Shown here in pieces: positions 1 through 8,178 of a stretch of 64,000 nt of DNA; positions within the stretch are counted from its first letter, which is position 1; each line of letters opens with the position of its first letter. Origin of the DNA: an uncultured Flavobacteriaceae bacterium (GTDB lineage Bacteria; Bacteroidota; Bacteroidia; Flavobacteriales; Flavobacteriaceae). A model generated the notes under the pieces. That model had not been told where the DNA came from, searched no databases, and was given only the letters and a program-made list of their open reading frames with translations. The translations under genes and the position numbers were made by a program. Location of the stretch: positions 186,001-250,000 of the forward strand of contig CALTCK010000002.1 in assembly GCA_943842625.1 (NCBI GenBank), read 5' to 3'.

Positions 1-584
1 CAGGCAGCATTATAAATAGTGGTGGTTCCCTCGGCTAAAACAGCAGCCATTAAAATATTGGCAGTTCCAGTAACCGATGCCTGATCTAGAAGCATATAAG
101 TACCTTTGAGACCGTTAGCAGCTTCGACACCATAAAAACATTCTTCCTTATTGTATCTAAAAGTAGCGCCCAGTTTTATAAATCCTTCAAAATGAGTGTC
201 AAGTCTCCTTCTACCAATTTTATCACCTCCTGGTTGCGGTATAAATCCTTTACCAAATCTACTTAATAATGGACCAACAATCATAATTGATCCTCTTAAA
301 GCACTACCCTCTTCTTTAAATCGTTCAGATTCTAAATAGTCTAAATCTAAATTGTCAGATTTAAACGAATAAGCCCCTTTTCCTAATTTTTGAACGGTAA
401 CACCAAGGTTTCCTAAAATTTCTATTAATTTATTGACATCTCGTATGTCAGGCACATTATTAATTAAAACTTCCTCGTCTGTAAGTAATACAGCACACAA
501 TATTTGCAACGCTTCGTTTTTTGCACCTTGAGGTATAATTTCTCCTTGTAATTTACAACCTCCTTCAATACGAAATGATCCCAT
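1..584 (-). CDS. murA: UDP-N-acetylglucosamine 1-carboxyvinyltransferase MurA, N-terminal part
   Basis: First committed step of peptidoglycan synthesis: transfers enolpyruvate from PEP to UDP-GlcNAc in the cytoplasm. About 194 residues of the usual 430 are present; the rest lies off the left edge. The N-terminus carries the Lys22-Asn23 pair (GAKNEA) of the EPSP synthase fold. The PEP loop reads PGGDKIGRRRLDTH, so the residue equivalent to E. coli Cys115 is Asp121. Later the segment DQASVTGTANILMAA fits the family. Asp at this position is known from fosfomycin-insensitive MurA enzymes (for example Mycobacterium, Chlamydia). The DUF4290 gene lies immediately upstream on the same strand, an arrangement I recall from other flavobacteria. 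Confidence 0.95.
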   Translation of the reverse strand, partial: MGSFRIEGGCKLQGEIIPQGAKNEALQILCAVLLTDEEVLINNVPDIRDVNKLIEILGNLGVTVQKLGKGAYSFKSDNLDLDYLESERFKEEGSALRGSIMIVGPLLSRFGKGFIPQPGGDKIGRRRLDTHFEGFIKLGATFRYNKEECFYGVEAANGLKGTYMLLDQASVTGTANILMAAVLAEGTTTIYNAA

Positions 585-652
585 AAAAATAATTAGTTTT
601 GATTCTTTTATTAAACAACAACCAATTGCTTATGGTTATTATTGTTTAATTA

Positions 653-1297
653 TTAATATTTTTTTCTAGCTCTGCCTTTATTGTTTTTGTAATTTTTTTG
701 ATGTTTCTTTTGACCGTAGGTTTTCTTATTTTTAAGAATAGTCATCGAATCTAATAATTTTTCTTCGGAGTCTTTGAGGTTTAGTTTTCCTTCAGAAAGT
801 TCAAATAAATGATTAAATATTACATCATCTTCAACAGTATCCTTATTCCAATTTAAAAAACATTTCTTCATGTGGTTGGCAATCGTAAAAACCAATGCCT
901 CTTTTTTATCCCCTTCTTCCCAACTATTAGCAACATCAATCATTCGCTTGATGTTATTTCCATAAAAACGATATTTTGGAAAATTTTGAGGGTAATTTAA
1001 AGACTCCGGTCGTTCTTGGAGTTCTTCTTTTTTTGGAATTGGATAAGGTGAATCTACCTCCAGTTTAAAATCGGAGATAATGAATAATTGATCCCAAAGT
1101 TTGTGTTGAAAGTCTGGAACATCGCGTAAATGTGGATTTAAGTTTCCCATCACTGCAATGATACTATTCGCAACTTTATTTCTTTCTTCTTTGGTTTCTC
1201 TAGAAATAGCAAAATCTACCATTTTTTGAATATGTCTACCATATTCAGGTATAATAAGTTTTTCTCTCTCCGAATTGTATTCTATGTGATCTATCAA
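653..1297 (-). CDS. DUF4290 family protein
   Basis: A 214-residue soluble protein without signal peptide or membrane segments. It matches the Bacteroidota-specific DUF4290 family, recognised from the N-terminal pattern EYNSEREKLIIPEYGRH and the NLNPHLRD segment. It is rich in charged helices and ends in a basic tail (KNKKTYGQKKHQKNYKNN), which could bind nucleic acid; that is inference. The gene sits directly upstream of murA on the same strand and is likely co-transcribed with it. Function is unknown in the family; the linkage to murA hints at cell growth or envelope work but does not prove it. Confidence 0.85.
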   Translation of the reverse strand: MIDHIEYNSEREKLIIPEYGRHIQKMVDFAISRETKEERNKVANSIIAVMGNLNPHLRDVPDFQHKLWDQLFIISDFKLEVDSPYPIPKKEELQERPESLNYPQNFPKYRFYGNNIKRMIDVANSWEEGDKKEALVFTIANHMKKCFLNWNKDTVEDDVIFNHLFELSEGKLNLKDSEEKLLDSMTILKNKKTYGQKKHQKNYKNNKGRARKKY

Positions 1298-1381
1298 AAT
1301 TTTTGGATAAAATGTGGTTTAGCAACCTACAAGGTGAATTAATATGTGAAGTAATCTAATAATGCATGCAAAATACTAATT

Positions 1382-1675
1382 TTATAAAGAAATCACTCCC
1401 TCCACTTTAGAAACTTTTTTATATTTTTCAATTACCGCATCTGGAGATTTCATATTCACCTTTATCGATATACTGGTATAAGTACCTTTAGACGAGTCTC
1501 TTTTTGTGATTTCAGCATTGGTATTGTTAAATATAGCCTCAATTTCTGAAATTTTTGATTCGCTTGTGGGAATAATAAATTTATACAAATAAAGAGCAGG
1601 CCATTGGGTGTCGTTCTTTAAACTTTTCTTTAGTTTCTTATAAAAAGCTGCTGTATCTTTTTCGTTCCGCATCAT
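1382..1675 (-). CDS. DUF493 (YbeD-like) family protein
   Basis: A 97-residue protein of the DUF493/YbeD fold, a small ferredoxin-like alpha/beta domain resembling ACT regulatory domains. The characteristic core is visible: WPALYLYKFIIPTSE near the start, then GTYTSISIKVNMKSPDAVIEKYKKVSKVEGV at the end (two strands and a helix). No catalytic residues are known for the family and its role is unresolved. It is divergent from the neighbouring ATPase gene, with about 77 bp between the two starts, and 84 bp upstream of the DUF4290 gene on the same strand. The second Met is an equally possible start. Confidence 0.8.
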   Translation of the reverse strand: MMRNEKDTAAFYKKLKKSLKNDTQWPALYLYKFIIPTSESKISEIEAIFNNTNAEITKRDSSKGTYTSISIKVNMKSPDAVIEKYKKVSKVEGVISL

Positions 1676-1752
1676 ATATTTATTACAGATTACAAATATA
1701 GGGTTTCGCTATCAATAATTATTTACGTTATTTGCATATTATCTTTTTTATT

Positions 1753-2289
1753 ATGCTCAAAAAAATTGTCATTACCGGTGGTCCTGGATCTGGAAAAACT
1801 TCTCTAATTGATTTTTTAGAAGAAAATGGATATCAATGTCAACATGAAATTTCAAGACAAGTAACACTGGAGGCGAAAAAAAAGGGAATTGATCAACTAT
1901 TTTTATCCGATCCAATTTTGTTTAGCCAACTATTATTGAAAGGGCGTTTACAGCAGCATCAGGAAGTTGATCATTTTAAAAAAACAATACTATTTTATGA
2001 TCGTGGATTGCCAGACGTTACGGCATATATGGATTTCACGAATGTATCCTATCCCGAAAGTTTTCATACAACTTGTAATAAGTATCGCTATGGTACCGTT
2101 TTTATCTTACCGCCATGGAAAGATATCTACATTCAAGATAATGAACGATATGAAACGTATGAAGAAGCCGAAAAAATTCATAAATTTCTAACCCAAAGTT
2201 ATCAAAAATATGGATACGAAGTCATTGAGGTTCCTTTTGGAACTTTAGAGGAACGAATGAAATTTATGATAACTCATTTAGAAATTTAA
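1753..2289 (+). CDS. AAA_28-type P-loop ATPase/kinase-like protein
   Basis: A 178-residue P-loop NTPase. The Walker A motif GGPGSGKT is at residues 9-16, and a DRGLPD segment near residue 78 matches the AAA_28 group, which resembles small nucleotide or nicotinamide kinases. Late arginines (KIHKFLTQSY region) may form a lid. I chose the ATG that places MLKKIVITGG at the N-terminus; an in-frame TTG 21 bases upstream is less likely. The stop is four bases before recQ, so ATPase, recQ and fmt form an operon. The substrate cannot be told from sequence. Confidence 0.8.
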   Translation: MLKKIVITGGPGSGKTSLIDFLEENGYQCQHEISRQVTLEAKKKGIDQLFLSDPILFSQLLLKGRLQQHQEVDHFKKTILFYDRGLPDVTAYMDFTNVSYPESFHTTCNKYRYGTVFILPPWKDIYIQDNERYETYEEAEKIHKFLTQSYQKYGYEVIEVPFGTLEERMKFMITHLEI

Positions 2290-2292
2290 TTA

Positions 2293-4191
2293 TTGAAAAA
2301 CCCGCATCAAATACTTAAAGACCATTGGGGGTACTCACAATTTCTTCCAAAACAGGAAGAGATTATAACTACGATCCTAAACGGCAGAGATACCATTGGT
2401 TTATTACCAACAGGTGGAGGCAAATCGGTCTGTTTTCAGATTCCAGCTCTTGCAAAAGAAGGAATTTGTATTGTTGTTTCGCCACTGGTAGCATTGATGG
2501 AAGACCAAGTGACCAATTTAAAAAACAAAGGAATTAAAGCCCTGACTATTCCTGGAGGAATCTCTTTCCAAAATTTAAATATATTGTTGGACAATGCACT
2601 TTATGGAAATTATAAGTTTTTATACTTATCGCCAGAACGGTTAAACCAAGAATTAGTCCAAAATTATATAAAGCAAATGGATGTCAATCTTTTTGCTATT
2701 GATGAGGCTCACTGTATATCGCAATGGGGAAATGACTTTAGACCCTCTTATAAAAATTGTAATATCCTCAGAACGTTTCATCCATTAGTTCCTGTAATTG
2801 CTTTAACTGCTACAGCAACTCCTGAGGTAGTTTCCGATATGGTTGTACAGTTAAAATTAGAAAATCCAGCCATTATAAAAGGCTCTTTTGCTCGTAAAAA
2901 TCTAGCTTATAAAGTAGTATACCAAGAGGATAAAATTTATAAAATCGAACAACTTCTTAAAAACAATGAATACTCCTCCATTGTCTATGTCCGTAGTCGT
3001 AAAAAAACAGTTGAGATCAGTAAACAACTAAATAGTCTGAAGATTAAAAGTCACTTTTTTCACGGCGGAATTAGTTCGGAGGATAAAAAAAGTAGATTGA
3101 ACGATTGGCTTCAAGGCAAAATAACTGTTATGGTTGCTACGAATGCTTTTGGTATGGGGATTGATCATCCAAAAGTCCGGTATGTTTTTCATCTCCAGCT
3201 ACCGGAAAGTATGGAAAGTTATTTTCAAGAAGCCGGAAGAGCTGGTAGAGACGGTAACTATTCGGCTGCTATGATACTTTACAATGATTATGATAAAATC
3301 TTAATTAAAAAGCAATTCTTAGATTCTAGACCAAACACCGATCAAATAAAAAGTTTATATCGGTCTTTGTGTAATTTTTTCCAAATACCCTATGGAGAAG
3401 GTGAGTTTTCAAGTCATAGCTTTAATTACTTAGAATTTTGTAAACATTACCACCTAAATACGCTGACTACGTATAACGGTCTCACCGCTTTGGAACGATT
3501 GGGAATTATTCAGCTCTCAAAGCAATTTGGAAGGAAATCTATTCTGAAATTTGAAATGAGTTCTGAAAAACTCATTAAGTATTTAGATCAACACCCATCG
3601 ATTGCTATTATAGGTAAAACTATTTTAAGAATGTATGGCGGTATTTTCGAAACCCCTACATCGATTCGAATTGAATCAATTGCTTCCAAAACAGGGCAGT
3701 CTGTAAATACCATCATAAAAGCACTTGAAAAAATGGAGAAAGAAGGTGTTTTGGAATTAACATTGTTTCATACCGATGCGACCATTACTTTTATAGTTCC
3801 AAGAGAGGATAAAAAAACAATTAATCGTGTTTCTAAGCAATTGTTAGCTTTAAATCATAAAAAAGAAAATGAAGTAAAATCAGTGTTAGAATTTGTAGCG
3901 AACGACACCACCTGCAAAAGCGTCCAACTTCTAAAGTATTTTGGAGAGCTGAATGCTGAAAACTGCGGAATTTGCTCTGTATGTGCTCCCCAAGAGAAAA
4001 TTCCAAGTAAAGCAGAGCTATCGATTATTGCAGAAAAAATAGTACATCTTCTTGAAGAAAAAGAAATGACTTCCAGATTCATGACAGAAAAACTTACTTT
4101 TACCGAATCAAAAGTGGTGTTCGTACTCAGAAAGTTAATGGACTCGGGTACGATAAAAATAAATACCAAAAATGAATATTATCTAAATTGA
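2293..4191 (+). CDS. recQ: ATP-dependent DNA helicase RecQ (short form without HRDC)
   Basis: A 3'-5' superfamily 2 DNA helicase for recombinational repair. Visible parts: Walker A TGGGKS near residue 40, DEAH box in DEAHCISQWG near 138, motif VI in QEAGRAGRDG near 317, and the RecQ zinc site with cysteines at 541, 558, 561 and 564. A winged helix follows. At 632 residues it is shorter than full RecQ because no HRDC domain follows the winged helix; flavobacteria often carry a long and a short RecQ. The start is TTG, four bases after the upstream stop. The stop TGA shares its last A with the ATG of fmt, indicating translational coupling. Confidence 0.95.
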   Translation: MKNPHQILKDHWGYSQFLPKQEEIITTILNGRDTIGLLPTGGGKSVCFQIPALAKEGICIVVSPLVALMEDQVTNLKNKGIKALTIPGGISFQNLNILLDNALYGNYKFLYLSPERLNQELVQNYIKQMDVNLFAIDEAHCISQWGNDFRPSYKNCNILRTFHPLVPVIALTATATPEVVSDMVVQLKLENPAIIKGSFARKNLAYKVVYQEDKIYKIEQLLKNNEYSSIVYVRSRKKTVEISKQLNSLKIKSHFFHGGISSEDKKSRLNDWLQGKITVMVATNAFGMGIDHPKVRYVFHLQLPESMESYFQEAGRAGRDGNYSAAMILYNDYDKILIKKQFLDSRPNTDQIKSLYRSLCNFFQIPYGEGEFSSHSFNYLEFCKHYHLNTLTTYNGLTALERLGIIQLSKQFGRKSILKFEMSSEKLIKYLDQHPSIAIIGKTILRMYGGIFETPTSIRIESIASKTGQSVNTIIKALEKMEKEGVLELTLFHTDATITFIVPREDKKTINRVSKQLLALNHKKENEVKSVLEFVANDTTCKSVQLLKYFGELNAENCGICSVCAPQEKIPSKAELSIIAEKIVHLLEEKEMTSRFMTEKLTFTESKVVFVLRKLMDSGTIKINTKNEYYLN

Positions 4192-5138
4192 TGAGAGATT
4201 TAAGAATTGTTTTTATGGGAACCCCAGGCTTTGCAGTTGGTGTACTTCAAAAGTTAGTAGAAGGTGGTTATCAAGTTGTTGGGGTCGTAACCGCTCCCGA
4301 TAAACCAGCAGGACGAGGCCGAAAAATAAAATCATCAGCAGTCAAAGAATATGCCTTGTCGCAAGATTTAACCCTCTTACAACCCACTAATTTAAAAGAA
4401 GGTTTCTTTTTAGAGCAACTAAAAAATTTAAATGCCAATCTTCAAATCGTGGTTGCCTTTAGAATGCTCCCAAAATTGGTTTGGAATTTACCAAGCTACG
4501 GTACTTTTAATTTGCATGCTTCTTTATTACCGCAATACAGGGGAGCTGCTCCTATTAATTGGGCCATCATCAATCGAGAGAAAAAGACTGGGGTCAGTAC
4601 TTTTTTTATTGATGATGCCATCGATACTGGAGAAATAATTTTAAAAGAAGAGGTTTCTGTTCCTCCTGGAGCAACGGTTGGAAGTCTTCACGATATCTTG
4701 ATGGATACTGGAGCTAATCTAGTCCTTAAAACTGTTGATCTCATAAAAAACGAAAAGGAAGCTCCTGTTCGACAAAACAACAGTGGGGTTTTAAAAACAG
4801 CTCCCAAATTAACTAAAAATAATACTAGAATCGATTGGGCAACCAGTGTTGAAAATATTGATGCTTTTATTCGAGGGCTTAATCCCTACCCTGCAGCATG
4901 GTCACAACTCATGAACCATGACGAAATTGGAACGGTTAAAATATACCTGTGTGGCTTTAAAATTGAAAACCATTCATATCCTTTGGGACAAATCGTAGCA
5001 AGCAAAAATGAATTAAAAGTAGCTGCCAAAAATGGATTTCTCTCTATTTATGAGATACAGATGCCAGGTAAGCGAAAAATGGATATTAAATCGCTTTTAA
5101 ATGGCTATGTTTTTGATGAAAATTCAAAAATGTTGTAA
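4191..5138 (+). CDS. fmt: methionyl-tRNA formyltransferase
   Basis: Formylates Met-tRNA(fMet) with 10-formyltetrahydrofolate for translation initiation. The N-terminal Rossmann domain starts RIVFMGTPGFA, and the formyl-transfer core has HASLLPQYRGAAP near residue 110, containing the catalytic His and the SLLP loop. The C-terminal OB-like domain includes IRGLNPYPAAW. Length of 315 residues is normal. The ATG overlaps the recQ stop (TGATG), so I prefer it to the in-frame TTG one codon upstream. Last gene of the ATPase-recQ-fmt operon. Confidence 0.96.
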   Translation: MRDLRIVFMGTPGFAVGVLQKLVEGGYQVVGVVTAPDKPAGRGRKIKSSAVKEYALSQDLTLLQPTNLKEGFFLEQLKNLNANLQIVVAFRMLPKLVWNLPSYGTFNLHASLLPQYRGAAPINWAIINREKKTGVSTFFIDDAIDTGEIILKEEVSVPPGATVGSLHDILMDTGANLVLKTVDLIKNEKEAPVRQNNSGVLKTAPKLTKNNTRIDWATSVENIDAFIRGLNPYPAAWSQLMNHDEIGTVKIYLCGFKIENHSYPLGQIVASKNELKVAAKNGFLSIYEIQMPGKRKMDIKSLLNGYVFDENSKML

Positions 5139-5241
5139 AGCCTTATTATCATTGAACTTATAAAACTTGACTAAATTCACTTCACTTTATTAACAAAGTG
5201 CTAAAGTTATCAACAAAAAACGCTATTTAGCACGTCATTAC

Positions 5242-5271
5242 TTGCGTGAATCGATAATCCCGTTAATTTTG
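5242..5271 (+). promoter_or_regulatory. Bacteroidota-type promoter of the HU gene
   Basis: TTG at 5242-5244 and TAATTTTG at 5264-5271 are separated by exactly 19 nt, matching the Bacteroidota sigma-A consensus TTG-N19-TAnnTTTG. The start codon of HU lies 48 nt downstream, giving a leader of roughly 40 nt. Confidence 0.75.
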
Positions 5272-5319
5272 TAAGAGAATTTATATAAAAGTTTAACCAA
5301 TAATTTAATTTTACAACTT

Positions 5320-5593
5320 ATGAACAAATCAGATTTAATTGACGCAATGGCAGAACATGCTGGAATTACAAAAGCCGCAGCAAAAAAAGCATTAGAATGT
5401 ATGCTTATCGAAGTAGAAGGAGCATTACAGAAAGGAAATAGAGTTTCTTTAGTAGGTTTTGGTTCTTGGTCAGTTACTAGAAGAGCTGCAAGAGATGGTA
5501 GAAACCCACAAACTGGTGCTACTATTAAGATTAAAGCTCAAAAACGTAGTTAAATTTAAAGCTGGATCAGATTTAAGCAATAGCGTAAACTAG
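5320..5593 (+). CDS. hup: DNA-binding protein HU (one-base frameshift near the C-terminus)
   Basis: Histone-like nucleoid protein that binds and bends DNA as a dimer. The reading frame gives the HU N-terminus MNKSDLIDAMAEHAG and the start of the DNA-binding arm (SVTRRAARDGRNPQTG), then runs into a stop after KAQKRS. Removing one A from the run at 5540-5544 restores the standard ending (KAQNVVKFKAGSDLSNSVN) and a normal length of 90 residues up to the TAG at 5591-5593. Because HU is very conserved and usually indispensable, I read this as a sequencing or assembly insertion, not a real truncation. The promoter and terminator are both visible. Confidence 0.92.
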
Positions 5594-5613
5594 ATTTATC
5601 TTTATTTTTTAAA

Positions 5614-5650
5614 AAATCCCCTCTCCTCCTTGGAAATGGGGATTTTTTTT
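5614..5650 (+). terminator. Rho-independent terminator after HU
   Basis: AAATCCCC (5614-5621) pairs with GGGGATTT (5638-5645) around a 16-nt loop and is followed by a T run. It ends the HU transcript. Confidence 0.8.
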
Positions 5651-5731
5651 TGGTCTTTAATCTATGGAACTACACAAATAACTTGCATTTTTTAAAATTA
5701 ATACTTAGATTTAGTTACTGAATAAAAAATT

Positions 5732-6294
5732 ATGACCTCTTTAAAACCTGCTAAAGGACTTCTTACTAGTTGCCGAACCTTCTATCATTGGAGACATTTC
5801 CTTTAATAGATCGGTGGTGTTGTTGGCAGAGTATAATGAAAATGGCTCCGTAGGTTTTATTCTTAACAAACCCTTGCCCTATAGCATCAACGACTTTATT
5901 CCTGAAATAAATTCTGACATTGCCTGTTTACAATGGAGGCCCTGTAGAACAAGACAATTTGTATTTTATTCATAAAATACCCGAACTAATTCCCAACAGC
6001 ATCGAAATTTCAAATGGAATCTATTGGGGTGGTGACTTTAAAGAAATTACCAGCCTGCTTCAAGAAGATCAAATTAAGAATTCTGAAATTCGCTTTTTCT
6101 TAGGCTACTCGGGTTGGAGTAATCAGCAATTAGATCAAGAACTGGAAGTAAATAGTTGGGTGGTAAGCCAAAATACCTATAAAAATAGAATTTTAGGGGA
6201 GACTGATGCGACCTTTTGGAAAGAAAAAATGATTGAATTTGGTGGCGATTACCTAATTTGGTCCAATGCTCCAGAAAACCCTTCTTATAACTAG
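5732..6294 (+). CDS. yqgE: YqgE/AlgH family protein (two one-base insertions)
   Basis: Member of the YqgE/AlgH (DUF179) family, cytoplasmic and of unknown biochemical role. The reading moves through three frames. Starting at MTSLKPAKG, an extra base near 5765 is needed to continue into LLVAEPSIIGDISFNRSVV and VGFILNKPLP, and an extra base near 5921 is needed to continue into PVYNGGPVEQDNLYFIH and the C-terminus (RFFLGYSGWSNQQLDQE, SNAPENPSYN). With both corrections the protein is about 186 residues, normal for the family. The stop shares the palindrome CTAG with the stop of the convergent aminotransferase gene. Assembly error is likelier than decay. Confidence 0.85.
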
Positions 6295-7140
6295 GAAGCC
6301 AACCGTACTTTTACATTCAATTTTTGAAGTAACATTCGAGCTACCTCATTTTTATACACCTTTTTACGATAATTACTAATAGGTTGAATCCCAATCATAA
6401 CGTTAGTGATAAATAATTCGTCCGCTTTTTGAAGATCGAATGAAGATATCGATTTTTCTTCTAACGTATATTCTTGAAGGGTTTTACAAATTTCAATGAG
6501 TTGTTTTCTAATAATACCTCGAAGGCATCCATCACTTGTTGGAGGGGTAATAATAGTAGTTCCTTTCACTAAAAACAAATTGCCTTGAAGTGCTTCGACT
6601 ACCATCTTTTTATCGTTTAATAACAAACAATTTTGATAGCCATTTTCGGTTGCGTAAATACTCCCCAACACATTAATTATTTTAGCATTGGACTTCAGGG
6701 TCGCCAATAAATTAGCATAAATATAGTGATCTTTAAAAAGTTCGACTTCATAGCGATCTTCAGTAAAGGTGTAAAAAGGGTCTCCAGTAGTTTCAAGCTC
6801 AATAAAATAGTCCACCTCATTGTTGGTAGGATTGTACTTCCCTCCTGCTTTACGGTTTACATAAAGTTTGATTCTAAGGGACTGCTTACTCAAAATCTGC
6901 AGCTCGAATCGTCTTTTTTATTTCTTCTTCCAAAAACTCCATCGAGAAATGCATGGGAATGTCCATTCGAAGTATGCGCATGGAAGCCATGAGTCTAAAG
7001 TAATGATCTTCCCAAAAAAAGAGTTGCCCATTAACCCCTTTTATGGTTTCAAAAACTGCATCGCCATACAATAACCCTCTATTTTTAATAGATAGCTTGG
7101 CTGTTTCCTGACTGTATAATGTTCCATTTAAATTAATCAT
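6291..7140 (-). CDS. class IV aminotransferase, PabC/BCAT-like (one-base frameshift)
   Basis: PLP-dependent fold-type IV enzyme, most like aminodeoxychorismate lyase (PabC) or branched-chain aminotransferase. The first part (to about residue 84) has the family start MINLNGTLYSQ and NRGLLYGDAVFETI. The frame then breaks at a T run (plus-strand A run 6892-6895); deleting one base joins it to SKQSLRIKLYVNRKAGGKY. The downstream part has the Lys candidate in LLATLKSNAKI and the cofactor loop TSDGCLRGIIR. The corrected length is about 282 residues. The exact substrate cannot be assigned. A TATATTTG -7 element lies just upstream at 7171-7178. Confidence 0.85.
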
Positions 7141-7169
7141 AAAAAAACCGTCTTTTTATTGAAGACGGT
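7141..7169 (-). terminator. Hairpin with T7 tract abutting the aminotransferase start codon
   Basis: On the minus strand, ACCGTCTT pairs with AAGACGGT, followed by seven T and then immediately the ATG of the aminotransferase gene. It probably terminates the START-like gene upstream; its position also puts it in the 5' leader of the next gene. Confidence 0.65.
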
Positions 7170-7196
7170 GCAAATATAAATACTATTAAACAGTTC

Positions 7197-7583
7197 TTAA
7201 ACAGATCCCAGCAATTGTTTTAATTCTGAAATCATATTTTCCCATAGCATTTTGCCCTCCTCTATTTCGTCATCCTCTGCAAAATCGGTCACCATAATGG
7301 AAACGTCTTTGGTAATGGCATCTACTTGGATTCGCATTTCAAAATAATAATCTGTGTCTTCATCATCGACCCACTGAAAGCGAATGGATTGGCCTTTGTT
7401 TTTTGAAACCAATTTGGCTTTTTCTTCGGAGCCTTCCCAGATAAAAGTAAAAAACTCTCCGCGTGAGTTCACATTGTCGGCGTACCACTCCTGCATCCCA
7501 GAAGGCGTCGATATGTATTGAAATAAAAGTGACGGGGACGCATGAATGGGAAATTCCATTTCATATTTTATTTTATCGCTCAT
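7197..7583 (-). CDS. START-like (SRPBCC/AHSA1-type) domain protein
   Basis: A 128-residue single-domain protein of the helix-grip (START/Bet v1) superfamily, in the short flavobacterial START-like group. Visible: IKYEMEFPIHASPSLLFQYI at the start (first strand and helix), PSGMQEWYADNV, and a C-terminal helix LWENMISELKQLLG. No signal peptide, so it is cytoplasmic. The fold makes a hydrophobic pocket; the ligand is unknown. It is a different protein from the exported START-domain protein near 20 kb. Confidence 0.8.
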   Translation of the reverse strand: MSDKIKYEMEFPIHASPSLLFQYISTPSGMQEWYADNVNSRGEFFTFIWEGSEEKAKLVSKNKGQSIRFQWVDDEDTDYYFEMRIQVDAITKDVSIMVTDFAEDDEIEEGKMLWENMISELKQLLGSV

Positions 7584-7707
7584 AGGGTACTAGTTTGTAT
7601 AGCCCAATATATATATTAATTAATAACTGGGAAAGAAAGTTAGAATAAATGTTTGAAAGATTCGTAAATTAAATCAATATAAATATTGCAAAAATTTATA
7701 GGAATGT

Positions 7708-7737
7708 TTGTGCTGCTCTAAATTGTTGTTATCTTTG
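7708..7737 (+). promoter_or_regulatory. Bacteroidota-type promoter of tRNA-Met
   Basis: TTG (7708-7710) and TATCTTTG (7730-7737) with a spacing of exactly 19 nt, about 67 nt upstream of the mature tRNA. Confidence 0.75.
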
Positions 7738-7804
7738 CCACCGCTAAAAAAGACGAAATAAAACTCTTTTAGCCATCTTTCATTAAAAAGTGTTTGAAAA
7801 ATAC

Positions 7805-7878
7805 GGCGAGGTAGCTCAGCTGGTTAGAGCGTCGGATTCATAACCCGGAGGTCACGAGTTCAAGTCTCGTTCTCGCTA
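7805..7878 (+). tRNA. tRNA-Met (CAT anticodon)
   Basis: A 74-nt cloverleaf. The acceptor GGCGAGG pairs with TCTCGCT (with G-T ends), the D arm is AGCTCAGCTGGTTAGAGC, the anticodon loop TTCATAA holds CAT, and the T arm is ACGAG-TTCAAGT-CTCGT with five perfect pairs. The discriminator is A and CCA is not encoded. It lacks initiator features (no C1-A72 mismatch, no three G-C pairs in the anticodon stem), so it is elongator Met or, less likely, tRNA-Ile2 with a lysidine-modified C. The last anticodon-stem pair (31-39) is A-C, a mismatch. Confidence 0.93.
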
Positions 7879-7883
7879 CAAAG

Positions 7884-7913
7884 GAGTAATCAGAAATGGT
7901 TACTCTTTTTTTT
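7884..7913 (+). terminator. Rho-independent terminator after tRNA-Met
   Basis: A nine-pair stem, GAGTAATCA with TGGTTACTC, closes a GAAA tetraloop and is followed directly by eight T. Confidence 0.9.
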
Positions 7914-8039
7914 GCTTTAAACTCAAGTATACAAAGGGATTTAGAAAAAGTAAGAAATAGAAAAGGTAATACAGATAAACAGAATTAAAATCTAATTAAT
8001 AAATCTTTTACTGAATTAACAGAAGTTGAAGCATTAAGA

Positions 8040-8165
8040 ATGATTGTACATCAAAATGATGTTGCTATTAATATTCAAAATTCAATAAAAGGTTGGGTTA
8101 CATTTTTTGGTACAATGTATATATTAACTATTATAGGTTTTATTTTTATTAATATAATATCTTAA
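8040..8165 (+). CDS. possible small membrane protein (41 aa)
   Basis: A short frame starting MIVHQNDVAINIQNS and ending in one strongly hydrophobic segment (VTFFGTMYILTIIGFIFINII). The frame stays open upstream to 7989 without another ATG, so the true protein may be longer if there is an indel. It ends 13 bases before the BspA-type lipoprotein gene. I do not recognise it; it could be the tail of a broken gene. The rest of the stretch between the tRNA terminator and this frame shows nothing I can name. Confidence 0.25.
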   Translation: MIVHQNDVAINIQNSIKGWVTFFGTMYILTIIGFIFINIIS

Positions 8166-8178
8166 ATAAAACAAAAAG

